64,000 bases of DNA from Phycisphaerales bacterium (lineage in GTDB: Bacteria; Planctomycetota; Phycisphaerae; UBA1845). The position numbers were made by a program, and so were the translations under genes. Shown here one piece after another: positions 1 to 8,792 of this stretch (positions are counted from its first letter, which is position 1; every line of letters begins with the position of its first letter). The notes beneath the pieces were generated by a model. It had not been told where the DNA came from. It did no database searches and was given only the letters and a program-made list of their open reading frames with translations. The DNA is taken from NCBI GenBank assembly GCA_020852275.1, contig JADZBE010000004.1, forward strand, positions 186,001-250,000, in the 5' to 3' direction.

Positions 1-1
1 G

Positions 2-3000
2 CCGGAACTGCCCGGATATCACCGGCTGGGGACGGTGTTGCGAGGCGGACAGGGCATCGTCTTCCGCGCGTTGCAGGAATCGACGGGGCGGGATGTTGCC
101 GTCAAAGTCCTGCGCCAAGGGACCTTCGCCGACGCCCACGAACGCGCCCGCTTCGAACGCGAAGTCCGCGTCCTGGCGCGACTCCATCATCCCAATATCG
201 TTACCATTCACGACAGCGGCCACCACGACGGACATGCCTACTTTGTAATGGATTACGTGGACGGCCCAACTCTCGACCAGTTCGTCAGGAGGAATGCCGA
301 GCGTCTGTCCCCTCGCGCCTCCTCCGGCGACCCGGCCGGCGGCGACGTCGCCCCCCCCGTGGACGCCGCGCAGCGCCGCGAGGACGATTCGGGCCCCAAC
401 CGCCGAGCCCGATTATTCAGCACGATCGAACTGCTGATCAAAGTCTGTCAGGCCGTTCATGCCGCTCACCTGCGGGGAGTCATCCACCGCGACCTCAAAC
501 CAAGCAATATCCGTGTCAAAGCCGACGGCGAACCGATGATCCTGGATTTCGGTCTCGCCAAGTTCGAGAGCCCGGAAGCGCGTCAGGAAACAGAGATCAC
601 GCAATCCGGTCAATTCCTGGGATCGCTTCCGTGGGCCAGCCCGGAAACCATCGGCGGTCAGCCGGACCGCGCCGACGTCCGCAGCGACGTGTACGCGCTC
701 GGCGTCATCACGTACCAGACCCTCACCGGGCGCTTCCCCTACGATGTAAGCGGACCGTGGCGGGCCGTCTGTGAGCGCATTGAGCACGAGGATCCCATCC
801 GTCCCAGTCGGCTTGCGCGTGATCTGCACGCCGAGCTCGACAGCATTGTCCTCAAGTGCCTGAGCAAAGACCCGGATCGACGATATCAATCGGCGGGCGA
901 TCTGGCGCTGGACCTGCGCCGCCACCTGATGGGAGAGCCTGTGCAGGCGCGCGCCGACAGCGCCTGGTATGTCCTGCGGAAATCGCTTCATCGTCATCGG
1001 CTGCCCGTGGGGTTCGCTGTCGTCCTCCTTTTCGTGCTCGTCTCGGCCCTGGTGGTCACGATCCAGCTCTATGTGAAGGAGCAGTGGGCCCATCAGACCG
1101 CCACCCTCAAATCCCAGGAAGCTGCCCGCGCCCGCGATACCGCCAATCGCGTCAAGGATCTGCTTGGCGAGATATTCGCCGGCGTGGACCGCCGTGAGAA
1201 CCCGGGCCCCCCGTTGACGCTGCGGCAAGTTGTGGATCGCGGCGCCGAGCAGGTCCTAAGCCGGCTGGAACATGAGCCCGAGGTCCGCGCCGAGTTATTG
1301 GGGATGCTCAGCCGCGTATACCGGAGCCTGGGGGCTTATGAGAAGGCGTTGGAGCTGGGTCAGGAATCGTGCACGCTTCGCCGCGAGTCGTTGAAGGCTC
1401 CGGATGAAGCTCTCGCGGCGTGCTTGGAAAACCTCGGGGAGACGCTGAAGGCTCTCGAGCGCCACGATGAGGCCATGACCGCTTTTCAAGAGGTCTTGGT
1501 GCTCCGTCAGACCCTCTACGGCGATCGGCATCCACGAGTGTCCCAGTCCGTGGCGAGCATCGCCATGATCCTGGGGGAGAAAGGCGACCTGAGCGGAGCT
1601 GAAGAACAATATCGAAGGGCCGTTGAAATCCATGACCTGCTCGGGGACACGCAGTCTCTGGACCGGGCGTTCCTGCTGGCGGAATTCGCCGGACTCCTCG
1701 CGACAAAACATCAGGCTCCGGCCGCGCTGCAGATGTGCGAAGAAGCGCTATCCGGTATGCGCGCCCATCTGCCGGCGCAGCATCCGCGGATCGCTAATAC
1801 TCTGAACACGCTCGGTGGCATTCTCAACGACGTCGGAAGGCTTGAAGATGCGGAGCGCGTGCTCCGTGAATCCATTCAGATGAGAAGGGCGCTGGTCGGC
1901 GACGACGATCCGGTGCTGGCGTACAGCCTGTCCACGCTCGCCAGGACCCTGGGGGATATGGGCCGCTACACAGAGGCGGTCGAACTCGGACGCGACGTGC
2001 TTCGAAGGCGAATCGCCCTCATCGGAGAAGAGAAGCTCATGACCGTGATGGATATGAGCAACCTCGCGCTCAACCTCTCCAAGACCGGTGAGCTCCAGGA
2101 GGCGGGTTTGCTCACCCAACGCGCCCTTGAGATTCAGCGCAAGCTCCTTCCCCCTGGTCACCCGGCGATCGCGAATCGCCTCAACATCCTGGGAGGAATC
2201 CTGCAGGATCAAGGCCGCTATGACGAAGCGCTCGTCCTGTATCAGGAAGCGCTGGACATCCGGATGTCGGCGTTCGGCGAGGAAAGCCTCGAGGTGGCCG
2301 TGGTGCTGAACAACCTGGGTACCCTCAGGGAAAGAATGGAGGAGCATGACAGCGCTCTGGATCTGCTGAACCGCAGCGTTTGGTTGCGACGCCGGCACCG
2401 CCCTGTCGGGCACATCGACATCGGTCGAGGACTGTTGAATCTCGCCACGACCCAGGCCAGCCTGGGAATGGACATCGAAGCCTGCGCGTCGCTGGAAGAA
2501 GCCGATTCGATCTTTCGCGCTGCGCTGCCGACAGACCATCCTAACCGCGCCCAGGCTCGGCATCGACAGGGTCGACTGCTGGACAGGCTGGGGGAACTCG
2601 ATGCCGCCGAACGTTGCTTGTGCGAAGCTCTGGCGATCTGGGAGCACCGTGGTGACGACGCTCAAGCACGGATCGTGGAGGCTGATCTTGCGGAAGTTCT
2701 TGCCGACCGGGGCGCAGGTGAGGAAGCTGAGTGCCTCGCGCAAGAGGTTCTGGACAAATGCCAGGCTGCCCCGCTCAAGGATGAGGTCGCCGTCGCCGCC
2801 GGTCTGCTGACGCTCGGGCGCGTCCTCTCCAAACTGGGCCGGCCGGACGAAGCTGAACCGTATCTCCGCGAAGCCGAAGCCACGTTTGAGGCACTCATGC
2901 AACCGCAAAGTTCAAAGCTGGCGGAGGCACGGGTGGCGCTGGCCGAATGTCTTGTTCAACTGGACCGGGGACAGGAAGCCAGGACGCTCCTTGAAACCGC

Positions 3001-3109
3001 ACGACTTGCTGTGGAACAGCGCTTCGGTCCCGAGCATCCACGCATGCGTGAGATCAACCGAATGTTGAGGGAGTCCGGGGCGATGCAGGCGCAGCCGCCG
3101 GCTTCGTAA
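2..3109 (+). CDS. Ser/Thr protein kinase with transmembrane segment and TPR tail (5' partial)
   Basis: Membrane-anchored Hanks-type protein kinase, probably phosphorylating Ser/Thr residues of partner proteins. The frame is open to the left edge and the upstream codons (PGYHRLG) already resemble the start of a kinase domain, so the true start lies outside the window; the first in-frame GTG is at 35. Counting from that GTG: glycine loop RGGQGIVF near residue 3, catalytic Lys24, HRDLKPSN with Asp153, DFG at 171-173 and SPE in the activation segment. One membrane helix lies at about 323-347. The remaining ~680 residues are TPR-like repeats (many LG...Y/EA units), likely a protein-interaction sensor domain. 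Kinase-TM-TPR order is common in planctomycetes. The kinase call is firm; the substrate is unknown. Confidence 0.93.
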   Translation, partial: PELPGYHRLGTVLRGGQGIVFRALQESTGRDVAVKVLRQGTFADAHERARFEREVRVLARLHHPNIVTIHDSGHHDGHAYFVMDYVDGPTLDQFVRRNAERLSPRASSGDPAGGDVAPPVDAAQRREDDSGPNRRARLFSTIELLIKVCQAVHAAHLRGVIHRDLKPSNIRVKADGEPMILDFGLAKFESPEARQETEITQSGQFLGSLPWASPETIGGQPDRADVRSDVYALGVITYQTLTGRFPYDVSGPWRAVCERIEHEDPIRPSRLARDLHAELDSIVLKCLSKDPDRRYQSAGDLALDLRRHLMGEPVQARADSAWYVLRKSLHRHRLPVGFAVVLLFVLVSALVVTIQLYVKEQWAHQTATLKSQEAARARDTANRVKDLLGEIFAGVDRRENPGPPLTLRQVVDRGAEQVLSRLEHEPEVRAELLGMLSRVYRSLGAYEKALELGQESCTLRRESLKAPDEALAACLENLGETLKALERHDEAMTAFQEVLVLRQTLYGDRHPRVSQSVASIAMILGEKGDLSGAEEQYRRAVEIHDLLGDTQSLDRAFLLAEFAGLLATKHQAPAALQMCEEALSGMRAHLPAQHPRIANTLNTLGGILNDVGRLEDAERVLRESIQMRRALVGDDDPVLAYSLSTLARTLGDMGRYTEAVELGRDVLRRRIALIGEEKLMTVMDMSNLALNLSKTGELQEAGLLTQRALEIQRKLLPPGHPAIANRLNILGGILQDQGRYDEALVLYQEALDIRMSAFGEESLEVAVVLNNLGTLRERMEEHDSALDLLNRSVWLRRRHRPVGHIDIGRGLLNLATTQASLGMDIEACASLEEADSIFRAALPTDHPNRAQARHRQGRLLDRLGELDAAERCLCEALAIWEHRGDDAQARIVEADLAEVLADRGAGEEAECLAQEVLDKCQAAPLKDEVAVAAGLLTLGRVLSKLGRPDEAEPYLREAEATFEALMQPQSSKLAEARVALAECLVQLDRGQEARTLLETARLAVEQRFGPEHPRMREINRMLRESGAMQAQPPAS

Positions 3110-3490
3110 GAAGCAGCGCCGTGCTTTCGGGTCCCGCAACGACTCGATCGAGGCCGCCCTGGGTCTCGTCTTGGTTTCGATGACGACGCGGATGCTGGAC
3201 CTGATTTCCGCGTCGGGTACTCCCTTTTCACTCTTGCCGGACGGGCCACGGCGCCAACCGCGCGTGGCACGTTGCACGCGGAGAGGTTCAGCGCCGAGAG
3301 ATCCGGCTCGCCGAGTTCGAAGAGGAGGGGAAAGTCGCCATGATGAAGGTTGGGTATTGGGTTCAGGAGGAGTCTTGCCCCGGAGGGGCGGTTGACAATC
3401 ATTTTCCTCCGATGGCGTGCTCGTTGCTTTGTTGCCTCGGGCAGCGCTTGTTCTCGCGTAGCGCTTCTGAGGCACCGTCACAACTTCCCA
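3110..3490. other. Intergenic stretch, no gene recognised
   Basis: This 381-base gap lies between the kinase-TPR stop and the end of the small ribbon protein on the other strand, so the two genes converge on it. Reading frames here are short and have no recognisable motif. I see no convincing intrinsic terminator. Confidence 0.5.
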
Positions 3491-3748
3491 TCAGCCGCGA
3501 TCGGATCGCATTCCTGCCCTCGTCGACTTCCACAGCTCGTCCAACGTGTAGTCCCGCCCGCACTCCGGGCACCGGCACTGCTTCAGGCCGGTCATCTGGT
3601 AACCACAAGCGGGGCACATCGGCGGCGCCTCGCGCGCCGCCCGCCAGCCTTTCACATATCCGTTCCGCCAGACAAGAAAGATGAACAAGACGGCAACCGC
3701 CAGCGTCAGAAACACCAGAAGCAACACGCCCATGCCGACGAGATCCAA
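3491..3748 (-). CDS. Small membrane protein with C-terminal zinc ribbon
   Basis: An 85-residue protein of unknown function. An N-terminal membrane helix (residues about 4-27, very rich in Leu, Val and Phe) is followed by a short basic stretch and a four-cysteine ribbon, CPACGYQMTGL...CRCPECG, then a DYTLDELW tail. This CPxCGY...CPECG ribbon is common on planctomycete membrane proteins; a second example lies at 54623-55468. The gene follows gcvPA on the same strand after about 160 bases, so co-transcription is possible, but nothing in the sequence links the functions. Confidence 0.7.
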   Translation of the reverse strand: MDLVGMGVLLLVFLTLAVAVLFIFLVWRNGYVKGWRAAREAPPMCPACGYQMTGLKQCRCPECGRDYTLDELWKSTRAGMRSDRG

Positions 3749-3908
3749 GGTTCATGCTCCCATGCGAGCGCCGGCCCAACCACCCCGGTTCCTGCCTGCC
3801 GGGATCTCGCTGCGAGGCTCCGCGTTTCGCTGCGGATGACTTCCGCTCGACTCGCATCGGGGGCAAGGTCGCCTGCACGGTCCGCGCGGGCTGATGTCCG
3901 CGATTCAA

Positions 3909-5264
3909 CTACGACGCCCGCAGCGCCTCCGCGAGCGCGTCGATCTCCGCCTTCGTCCGCTTCTCGGTCACCGCCGTGAGGAAGCAATTCTTCAACTCAT
4001 TTGCCGAGGGCGACTGCGGGTCGATGCGATTCAGCGCCGTTCCCGCGAGGATGCCTTTCCCGCGGCACGAGGCGAGCACCTTGCGCACGTCCTTGTCGCA
4101 CTGCACCACGAATTCCTTGAAGAACGGCGCGGCGAACTTCAACTTGAAACCGGGGACGGACGCGATCCTCTCCGCCGCGTAATGAGCCTTGTCGAAGCAC
4201 TGCGACGCCACTTCGTCAATGCCGCGCTGGCCGAGCGTGGCCATGTACACGGCCGCGCGCATGGCGAGCAGACCCTGGTTCGTGCAGATGTTGCTCGTCG
4301 CGCGCTCGCGCTTGATGTGCTGCTCGCGCGTCTGCAAAGTCAGGCAGAAGCCGCGGCGGCCTTCGCGGTCCTTGGTCATCCCGACCAGTCGCCCGGGCAT
4401 CCGCCGCAGGTGCTCCTCGCGCGTGGCCATGAACCCCAGGTAAGGGCCGCCGTATTGCATGGGGACGCCGAGGGGTTGTCCTTCGCCGACGACAATGTCC
4501 GCGCCAAACGCGCCCGGCGGCTTGAGCAGGCCCGACGCCAGCGGGTCCGTCGAAATGATCGCCAGCACGCCGGCGGATTGGATCGCCGGGATGATGCGGT
4601 CGAGGCGTTCCACGCAGCCATACAAGTTCGGCGATTGCACCATGACGGCGGCGGTCTGATCCCCCAGCGCCGACTTCAGCGCGGTTTCATCGACAAGACC
4701 GTCCCTGCACGCCAGCGCCCGGACCTCGAACCCGCGATGCTCACCATAAGTCGCCAGCACGCGGCGCGTGTCGGGATGCACGTTGTCCGCCACCAGAACA
4801 CGCGAGCGCCCGGTTGCATTGAGCGCGATGATCACCGCTTCCGCCGCGGCCGTGGCGCCTTCGTACAGTGATGAGTTCGCCACCTCCATGCCGGTGAGCT
4901 GGCAGATCATCGTCTGAAACTCGAAGAACGCCTGCAGCACGCCCTGCGAGGCCTCCGCCTGATAGGGCGTGTACGCGGTGAGAAACTCGCTCTGCATGGC
5001 CAAAGCATCGACAAGACCGGGGATGAAATGGTCATAAGACCCACCGCCCAGGAAGCACGCCAGATTCGACGCGTCGTGGTTGGCAGCGGCCAGATCCGCC
5101 GCGTCCGCGAGCATTTGCGGTTCGCTGACGCCTTTGGGAATCGCCAATTCGCGATGGAGCCGCAGACGCGCGGGGATGGTGGAGAAGAGATCGTTGATGC
5201 TTGTTGCGCCGATGGCGGCGAGCATGTCCGTGATGTGTTGTTCAGTCAGTTGCGTGTAACGCAT
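3909..5264 (-). CDS. gcvPA: Glycine dehydrogenase (decarboxylating) subunit 1
   Basis: Subunit 1 of the two-subunit P protein of the glycine cleavage system, which decarboxylates glycine and passes the aminomethyl group to the H protein lipoamide. The 451 residues match the usual length of this subunit. The N-terminus (MRYTQLTEQHITDML), the segment FLGGGSYDHFIP, the TAYTPYQAEASQG block and NSSLYEGATAAAEA are typical. The PLP lysine is expected on subunit 2 (gcvPB). Neither gcvPB, gcvT nor gcvH is in this window, so the system is split here. No glycine riboswitch was seen upstream, where tandem GGTTCAG heptamers lie instead. Confidence 0.95.
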   Translation of the reverse strand: MRYTQLTEQHITDMLAAIGATSINDLFSTIPARLRLHRELAIPKGVSEPQMLADAADLAAANHDASNLACFLGGGSYDHFIPGLVDALAMQSEFLTAYTPYQAEASQGVLQAFFEFQTMICQLTGMEVANSSLYEGATAAAEAVIIALNATGRSRVLVADNVHPDTRRVLATYGEHRGFEVRALACRDGLVDETALKSALGDQTAAVMVQSPNLYGCVERLDRIIPAIQSAGVLAIISTDPLASGLLKPPGAFGADIVVGEGQPLGVPMQYGGPYLGFMATREEHLRRMPGRLVGMTKDREGRRGFCLTLQTREQHIKRERATSNICTNQGLLAMRAAVYMATLGQRGIDEVASQCFDKAHYAAERIASVPGFKLKFAAPFFKEFVVQCDKDVRKVLASCRGKGILAGTALNRIDPQSPSANELKNCFLTAVTEKRTKAEIDALAEALRAS

Positions 5265-5282
5265 GGCAGTGGTCAGTGGTCC

Positions 5283-5327
5283 GGGTTCAGTGGTCAGGGT
5301 TCAGGGTTCAGGGTTCAGGGTTCAGGG
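5283..5327. repeat. Tandem GGTTCAG heptamer array
   Basis: About five direct copies of GGTTCAG follow degenerate GTGGTCAG units just upstream of gcvPA on the minus strand. It is a short simple-sequence array in the gap between gcvPA and the next gene. No function can be assigned. Confidence 0.85.
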
Positions 5328-5356
5328 TATAGCGGTCCGCAGTCAAGGGCGACGCT

Positions 5357-5428
5357 CGTCATTCCCGCGCAGGCGGCAATCCAGCAGCTTTGCGGTGCGC
5401 TCTGGACGCCCGCCTGCGCGGGGGTGAC
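5357..5428. repeat. Dispersed inverted repeat, CCCGCNNGCGCGGG family
   Basis: Contains ATTCCCGCGCAGGCGG and, about 40 bases on, its inverted partner CGCCTGCGCGGGGGTGAC. The same pair of arms recurs near 16014, 19505, 30846, 31138 and 63578 in this window, so it is a REP-like interspersed element. It can fold into a long imperfect hairpin. Confidence 0.85.
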
Positions 5429-5497
5429 AAAGACTACGCTCCGTTCCGAGTTCTGCAACGGCCTCCTATGCAAGCTACCTCTTGTGCAGGCGGCCTC

Positions 5498-6505
5498 CTA
5501 TGCGAGCGGTTTGCGCTCCTTGTGGCGCACGCCCATCGGGTCCACCTTGAAAATCTTCGTTCCCAGACTGTTGGTGTAATTGGTCCAGTGGGCGGCCGGG
5601 TCCCTGTCGTTCTCAATCTCGCCGAGGAAGATGTTCACCTTGGCGTCGAGGTTGTCGAGATAATGCACGGCCGCCGCTTCGGGCGTGGAGGGCAGCTTCA
5701 GGGCGCCGAACTCATACTGCCCGTGATGGCTGACGACGATGTGCTGCAGTGCCCACTTGATCTTCGCGGGGAACGCGCGGCTGGTCCGCTGCTCGATCGC
5801 CCTCACCTTCTGGTCGATCCACATCACCGCCAAGCTCACATGCCCCAGCAGTTGCCCCTCGTCGGTGTAATGGAAATTCGTCTGATACCCCAGTTCCTCC
5901 GTCTTCCCGATATCGTGCAGGAACAGGCCGGCGAGCACGATGTCAAGGCTCAGCTTCGGGTACAGCGGAATGACCCGCAGCGCCACCTCCAGCAACGACA
6001 GCGTGTGCTCCAGCAGCCCGCCGACGTAGGCATGATGAAGCTGCACGGCCGCGGGCGCCCGGCGAAACTTCTCCATCATCGCCGCGTCCGCGAGGAACTC
6101 GTCGCACAGGAGCCGCACGTCCGCGTGGCGAATCTCCTTCGTCAGGATCGCCGTCAGCCGCTTCCACATCTCCTCGATGTTGCAAGGCGTAATGGGCAGG
6201 AAGTCGGACACGTCGAACGAGCCGTCCTCGGCCTGGCGCAGCCCGTCGATGATGAACTGAAGGCTGCCCTTGTAGTTCTCGCTGCGCCCGGTGAACCGCA
6301 TGAACCCGCCTTCGGGGATGAACTCGAAGACCTTCTGGGTGGCCTGCCACATGCGCCCGGGGATTTGCCCCGTGCGGTCCACGAGCACGGCATGGATGTA
6401 GAGTCCGCCGTTGGACGTGGTGCGCAGGTCCTTCTGCTTGACGAGAAAGACCTGGTCCTCGACTCGTTCCCCCGGCTCGAGTTGTGCGATGAAGCGTCGT
6501 TCCAT
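5498..6505 (-). CDS. HD-domain 3'-5' exoribonuclease, YhaM-like
   Basis: A 335-residue protein with the two-domain layout of YhaM-type exonucleases: an N-terminal OB-fold nucleic-acid binding region (about 10-95; VFLVKQKDLRTT, YIHAVLVDRTG) and a C-terminal HD phosphohydrolase domain. Metal-binding candidates are His167, the pair His197-Asp198 (LFLHDIGKT), His260/261 (VVSHHGQYE) and Asp284/287 (HYLDNLDAK). YhaM family members degrade RNA or single-stranded DNA from the 3' end. The start ATG at 6505 gives the expected N-terminus. It lies upstream of gcvPA on the same strand, with repeats between them. Confidence 0.88.
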   Translation of the reverse strand: MERRFIAQLEPGERVEDQVFLVKQKDLRTTSNGGLYIHAVLVDRTGQIPGRMWQATQKVFEFIPEGGFMRFTGRSENYKGSLQFIIDGLRQAEDGSFDVSDFLPITPCNIEEMWKRLTAILTKEIRHADVRLLCDEFLADAAMMEKFRRAPAAVQLHHAYVGGLLEHTLSLLEVALRVIPLYPKLSLDIVLAGLFLHDIGKTEELGYQTNFHYTDEGQLLGHVSLAVMWIDQKVRAIEQRTSRAFPAKIKWALQHIVVSHHGQYEFGALKLPSTPEAAAVHYLDNLDAKVNIFLGEIENDRDPAAHWTNYTNSLGTKIFKVDPMGVRHKERKPLA

Positions 6506-6861
6506 GCCGTGTTCTCGAAGGCTGCCCCGCTGCTGCGAATCCGTCGTCGGACGTTCAAGCCTAGCCTATGGGAGGAGGGTTCAATCGACAAGAATGCAGG
6601 TGTCCAGCCCTCCAGATGCCACGCGCCAACTCGCAGCGTGCATCTGCCTTGCCGCGCTTGCGCCGTGCATCGGACTTCCTGCTCGTACGCCGCGTTTCGA
6701 CTCCCCTCGCCTGGGCGATGTCCCGGCCTGCGGCGCCGGTTCGCGGGGCGGTTTTCCACTGCAAGAGATGCGCCGGGAATTCTTGCGTCCGACGGGTGCT
6801 TGCGACGCGTGCCCATGTCCGATAGGGTTGACACTCCGCCTCATCGCGGGCTTCCCTGGGG
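6506..6861. other. Divergent intergenic region, nothing recognised
   Basis: This 356-base gap lies between two divergently transcribed genes, the HD exonuclease and the MFS-like transporter, so both promoters should be here. I cannot pick a convincing -35/-10 pair. No RNA gene or repeat family was recognised. Confidence 0.5.
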
Positions 6862-8400
6862 GTGCGTTCCTTGGACTGGCTGGGCATCTCGGCGCTGCCG
6901 TACTCCTCGCGGCGGAACTTCCTCCTCGAGTACAAGCACATGATCCCTTGGACGGTCCTCGCGGGGCTGGTCGAGGGGCGTTTCGGCAGCATCGTCGTCT
7001 CCAAGACCTTCGCGGGCAGCCCGACGCTGGTGGCGATCGCCACGGCCACGCCGACGGCGGCGTACATCGTCAGCGTGTACTGGGGGCTGCTGCTGGCGCA
7101 TGCGCCCAAGCTTCGTATTCAGACGCTGTTCATCGCCGGGACGGCGCTGTTCGCGGCGATGGCGGGCGCGTCGCCGGTGTCGCCGTGGGGCGCGGGGTGC
7201 TTCATCCTGACGCTGGGGCTTTCGCAGGTGTTCCTGGCGGGCGTGCTGACGCTGCGACCGGCGATCTGGCAGATGAACTACCCGTCGTTCGCGCGGGGCA
7301 AGATCACGGCGAAGCTGCACGCGGCCAACCTCTTCGTGTCCACGATCGTTTCGCTGGTCGTCGCGGATGTCAGCGACCGCGAGCCCACGGCGTATCGCCT
7401 GATCTTCCCCGCGTGTGCGGCGTGCGGGCTGCTGTCGCTGCCGTGGCTGTGGAGGATGACGGTGCGCGGGGAGCGGCGCGCGTGGCGGCTGCGGAAGCGG
7501 GCGACAGGGCGACTTGCCGCGCAGCCGGGCACGGCGATGCGGGCGGATACCGCCATGCGCGCGACACGCGAGGCGCGAGGTGCGGCGGTCGCCACAGTCG
7601 CGGCGTCCTCCCGTGACGCCGCGTCCAGCGACGCGACGTTCGGCGAGGAGGAGGCGGTGTTCGGACTGCGCGGCATCCGTGCGGCGCTGCCGGAGCTTTC
7701 TCCGCTGCGCGTGTCGGCGCGGATGAAAAAAATTCTCACGGAGGATCGTCGCTACTCGCGCTATCTCACCGCGCAGACGTTTCTGGGGCTGTCGAATCTG
7801 ATGGTGATGGCCGTGCTGACGGTGATGGTGACGCGCGAGGTAAACGCCTGCGGGGGGAACGTGTACTGGGTGGGGACGGTGTTGTTCGTGGCGTTGCCGC
7901 GGCTGATGATGTTCGGAACCTTGCGTCAGTGGGGCGGGCTGTTCGATCGCGTCGGCGTGCTGCGGTTTCGCGTGATCAACTGCTGGTTCTGGACGGTGGC
8001 GGCGGTGCTGGGACTCGTGGGCGAACTGGCGGTGACGTACCGGGAGGGGCTTGGCCCGGTGTATTACCCGATGATGATGGCGAGCCTCGGTCTTCAGGCC
8101 ATCGCCTACGGGTTGGGCATGGGGGGTGGGAAGGTGGCGTGGAGCCTAGGTCATCTGCACTTTGCGGAAGGGGCGAAGGGGGACGTGTACATGGGTATTC
8201 ACGTGACGCTTACGGGGGTGCGCGGGACGGTGGCGACGCTGCTGGGAGTGTGGGTCTGGTGGCTGCTGGGGTGGGGAGTGTGGCTGCTGGCGCTGGTGTT
8301 CATGGCGGTGGCGACGGTGCTGTTTGCACGGATGGCGCGAGAGGAGGCCGGGCTTCGAACGGAAAAGCTCCCAATACGCCAACCGGAACCGGTGGGTTGA
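6862..8400 (+). CDS. MFS-like multi-pass membrane transporter
   Basis: A 512-residue protein with about ten to twelve hydrophobic helices, compatible with a major facilitator-type permease. Two halves are separated by a charged cytoplasmic linker (about residues 205-295, rich in Arg and Ala). Helices are seen around VAIATATPTAAYIVSVYWGL, LFIAGTALFAAMAG and again after the linker (LSNLMVMAVLTVMVT). No substrate-specific motif was recognised. The start chosen is the GTG at 6862; the ATG inside the first helix region at 6943 is a less likely alternative. Confidence 0.65.
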   Translation: MRSLDWLGISALPYSSRRNFLLEYKHMIPWTVLAGLVEGRFGSIVVSKTFAGSPTLVAIATATPTAAYIVSVYWGLLLAHAPKLRIQTLFIAGTALFAAMAGASPVSPWGAGCFILTLGLSQVFLAGVLTLRPAIWQMNYPSFARGKITAKLHAANLFVSTIVSLVVADVSDREPTAYRLIFPACAACGLLSLPWLWRMTVRGERRAWRLRKRATGRLAAQPGTAMRADTAMRATREARGAAVATVAASSRDAASSDATFGEEEAVFGLRGIRAALPELSPLRVSARMKKILTEDRRYSRYLTAQTFLGLSNLMVMAVLTVMVTREVNACGGNVYWVGTVLFVALPRLMMFGTLRQWGGLFDRVGVLRFRVINCWFWTVAAVLGLVGELAVTYREGLGPVYYPMMMASLGLQAIAYGLGMGGGKVAWSLGHLHFAEGAKGDVYMGIHVTLTGVRGTVATLLGVWVWWLLGWGVWLLALVFMAVATVLFARMAREEAGLRTEKLPIRQPEPVG

Positions 8401-8792
8401 GAGGTTCGGCGCGAACTTGCTGATGTGGCCGCAACGCGGTCGATAGAATGTAACAAACCGTCGCGGCGCGAAGGGGGGCGGACCGCGCCGTGTTGAAGAA
8501 GTGGGGACGCCGGTGCCGGCCACCCCGGGGGTTGCAGGGCAACCGTGTTTTGAGTGCGGAAAAGCGCGGCAGGGTTTGGCGTACCCGCCAGGCCGTGCTG
8601 AGTGAGCCACCGACCCAAATGCGCGCGCCAACACGGGTCCGCTGCTGCGGACCCGTGCCACCCGCGCGCCTGGTCACCCGTGCGCCCGGCCGGTCGTAGA
8701 ACGCCGTCGCCTTGTCCGGGGTTGCCCGTGAATCGAAATCGCTTCCGCGGAGGCCGCGGCGGGACCGTATAATGAGAGCGGGAGAACAGTCG
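8401..8792 (+). other. Intergenic region with an inverted-repeat element and possible promoter
   Basis: Between the transporter and the exported coiled-coil gene. Bases 8572-8690 carry a repeat recognisable again at 19376-19480 and partly at 21805-21845: a CAGGCCGTGCTGAGTGAGCC arm followed by the palindrome ACGGGTCCGCTGCTGCGGAC. A perfect TATAAT is present at 8768-8773, 19 bases before the chosen ATG of the next gene, but no good -35 sits at the usual distance. Confidence 0.55.

Noticed and set aside
1748..2908. Long open frame on the minus strand inside the kinase-TPR gene
   Set aside because: It is antisense to a gene with clear domain structure; codon use is explained by high GC third positions and the product has no recognisable motif.
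5265..5500. Possible glycine riboswitch upstream of gcvPA
   Set aside because: I looked for the conserved aptamer core on the minus strand and saw only tandem heptamers and the CCCGC repeat.
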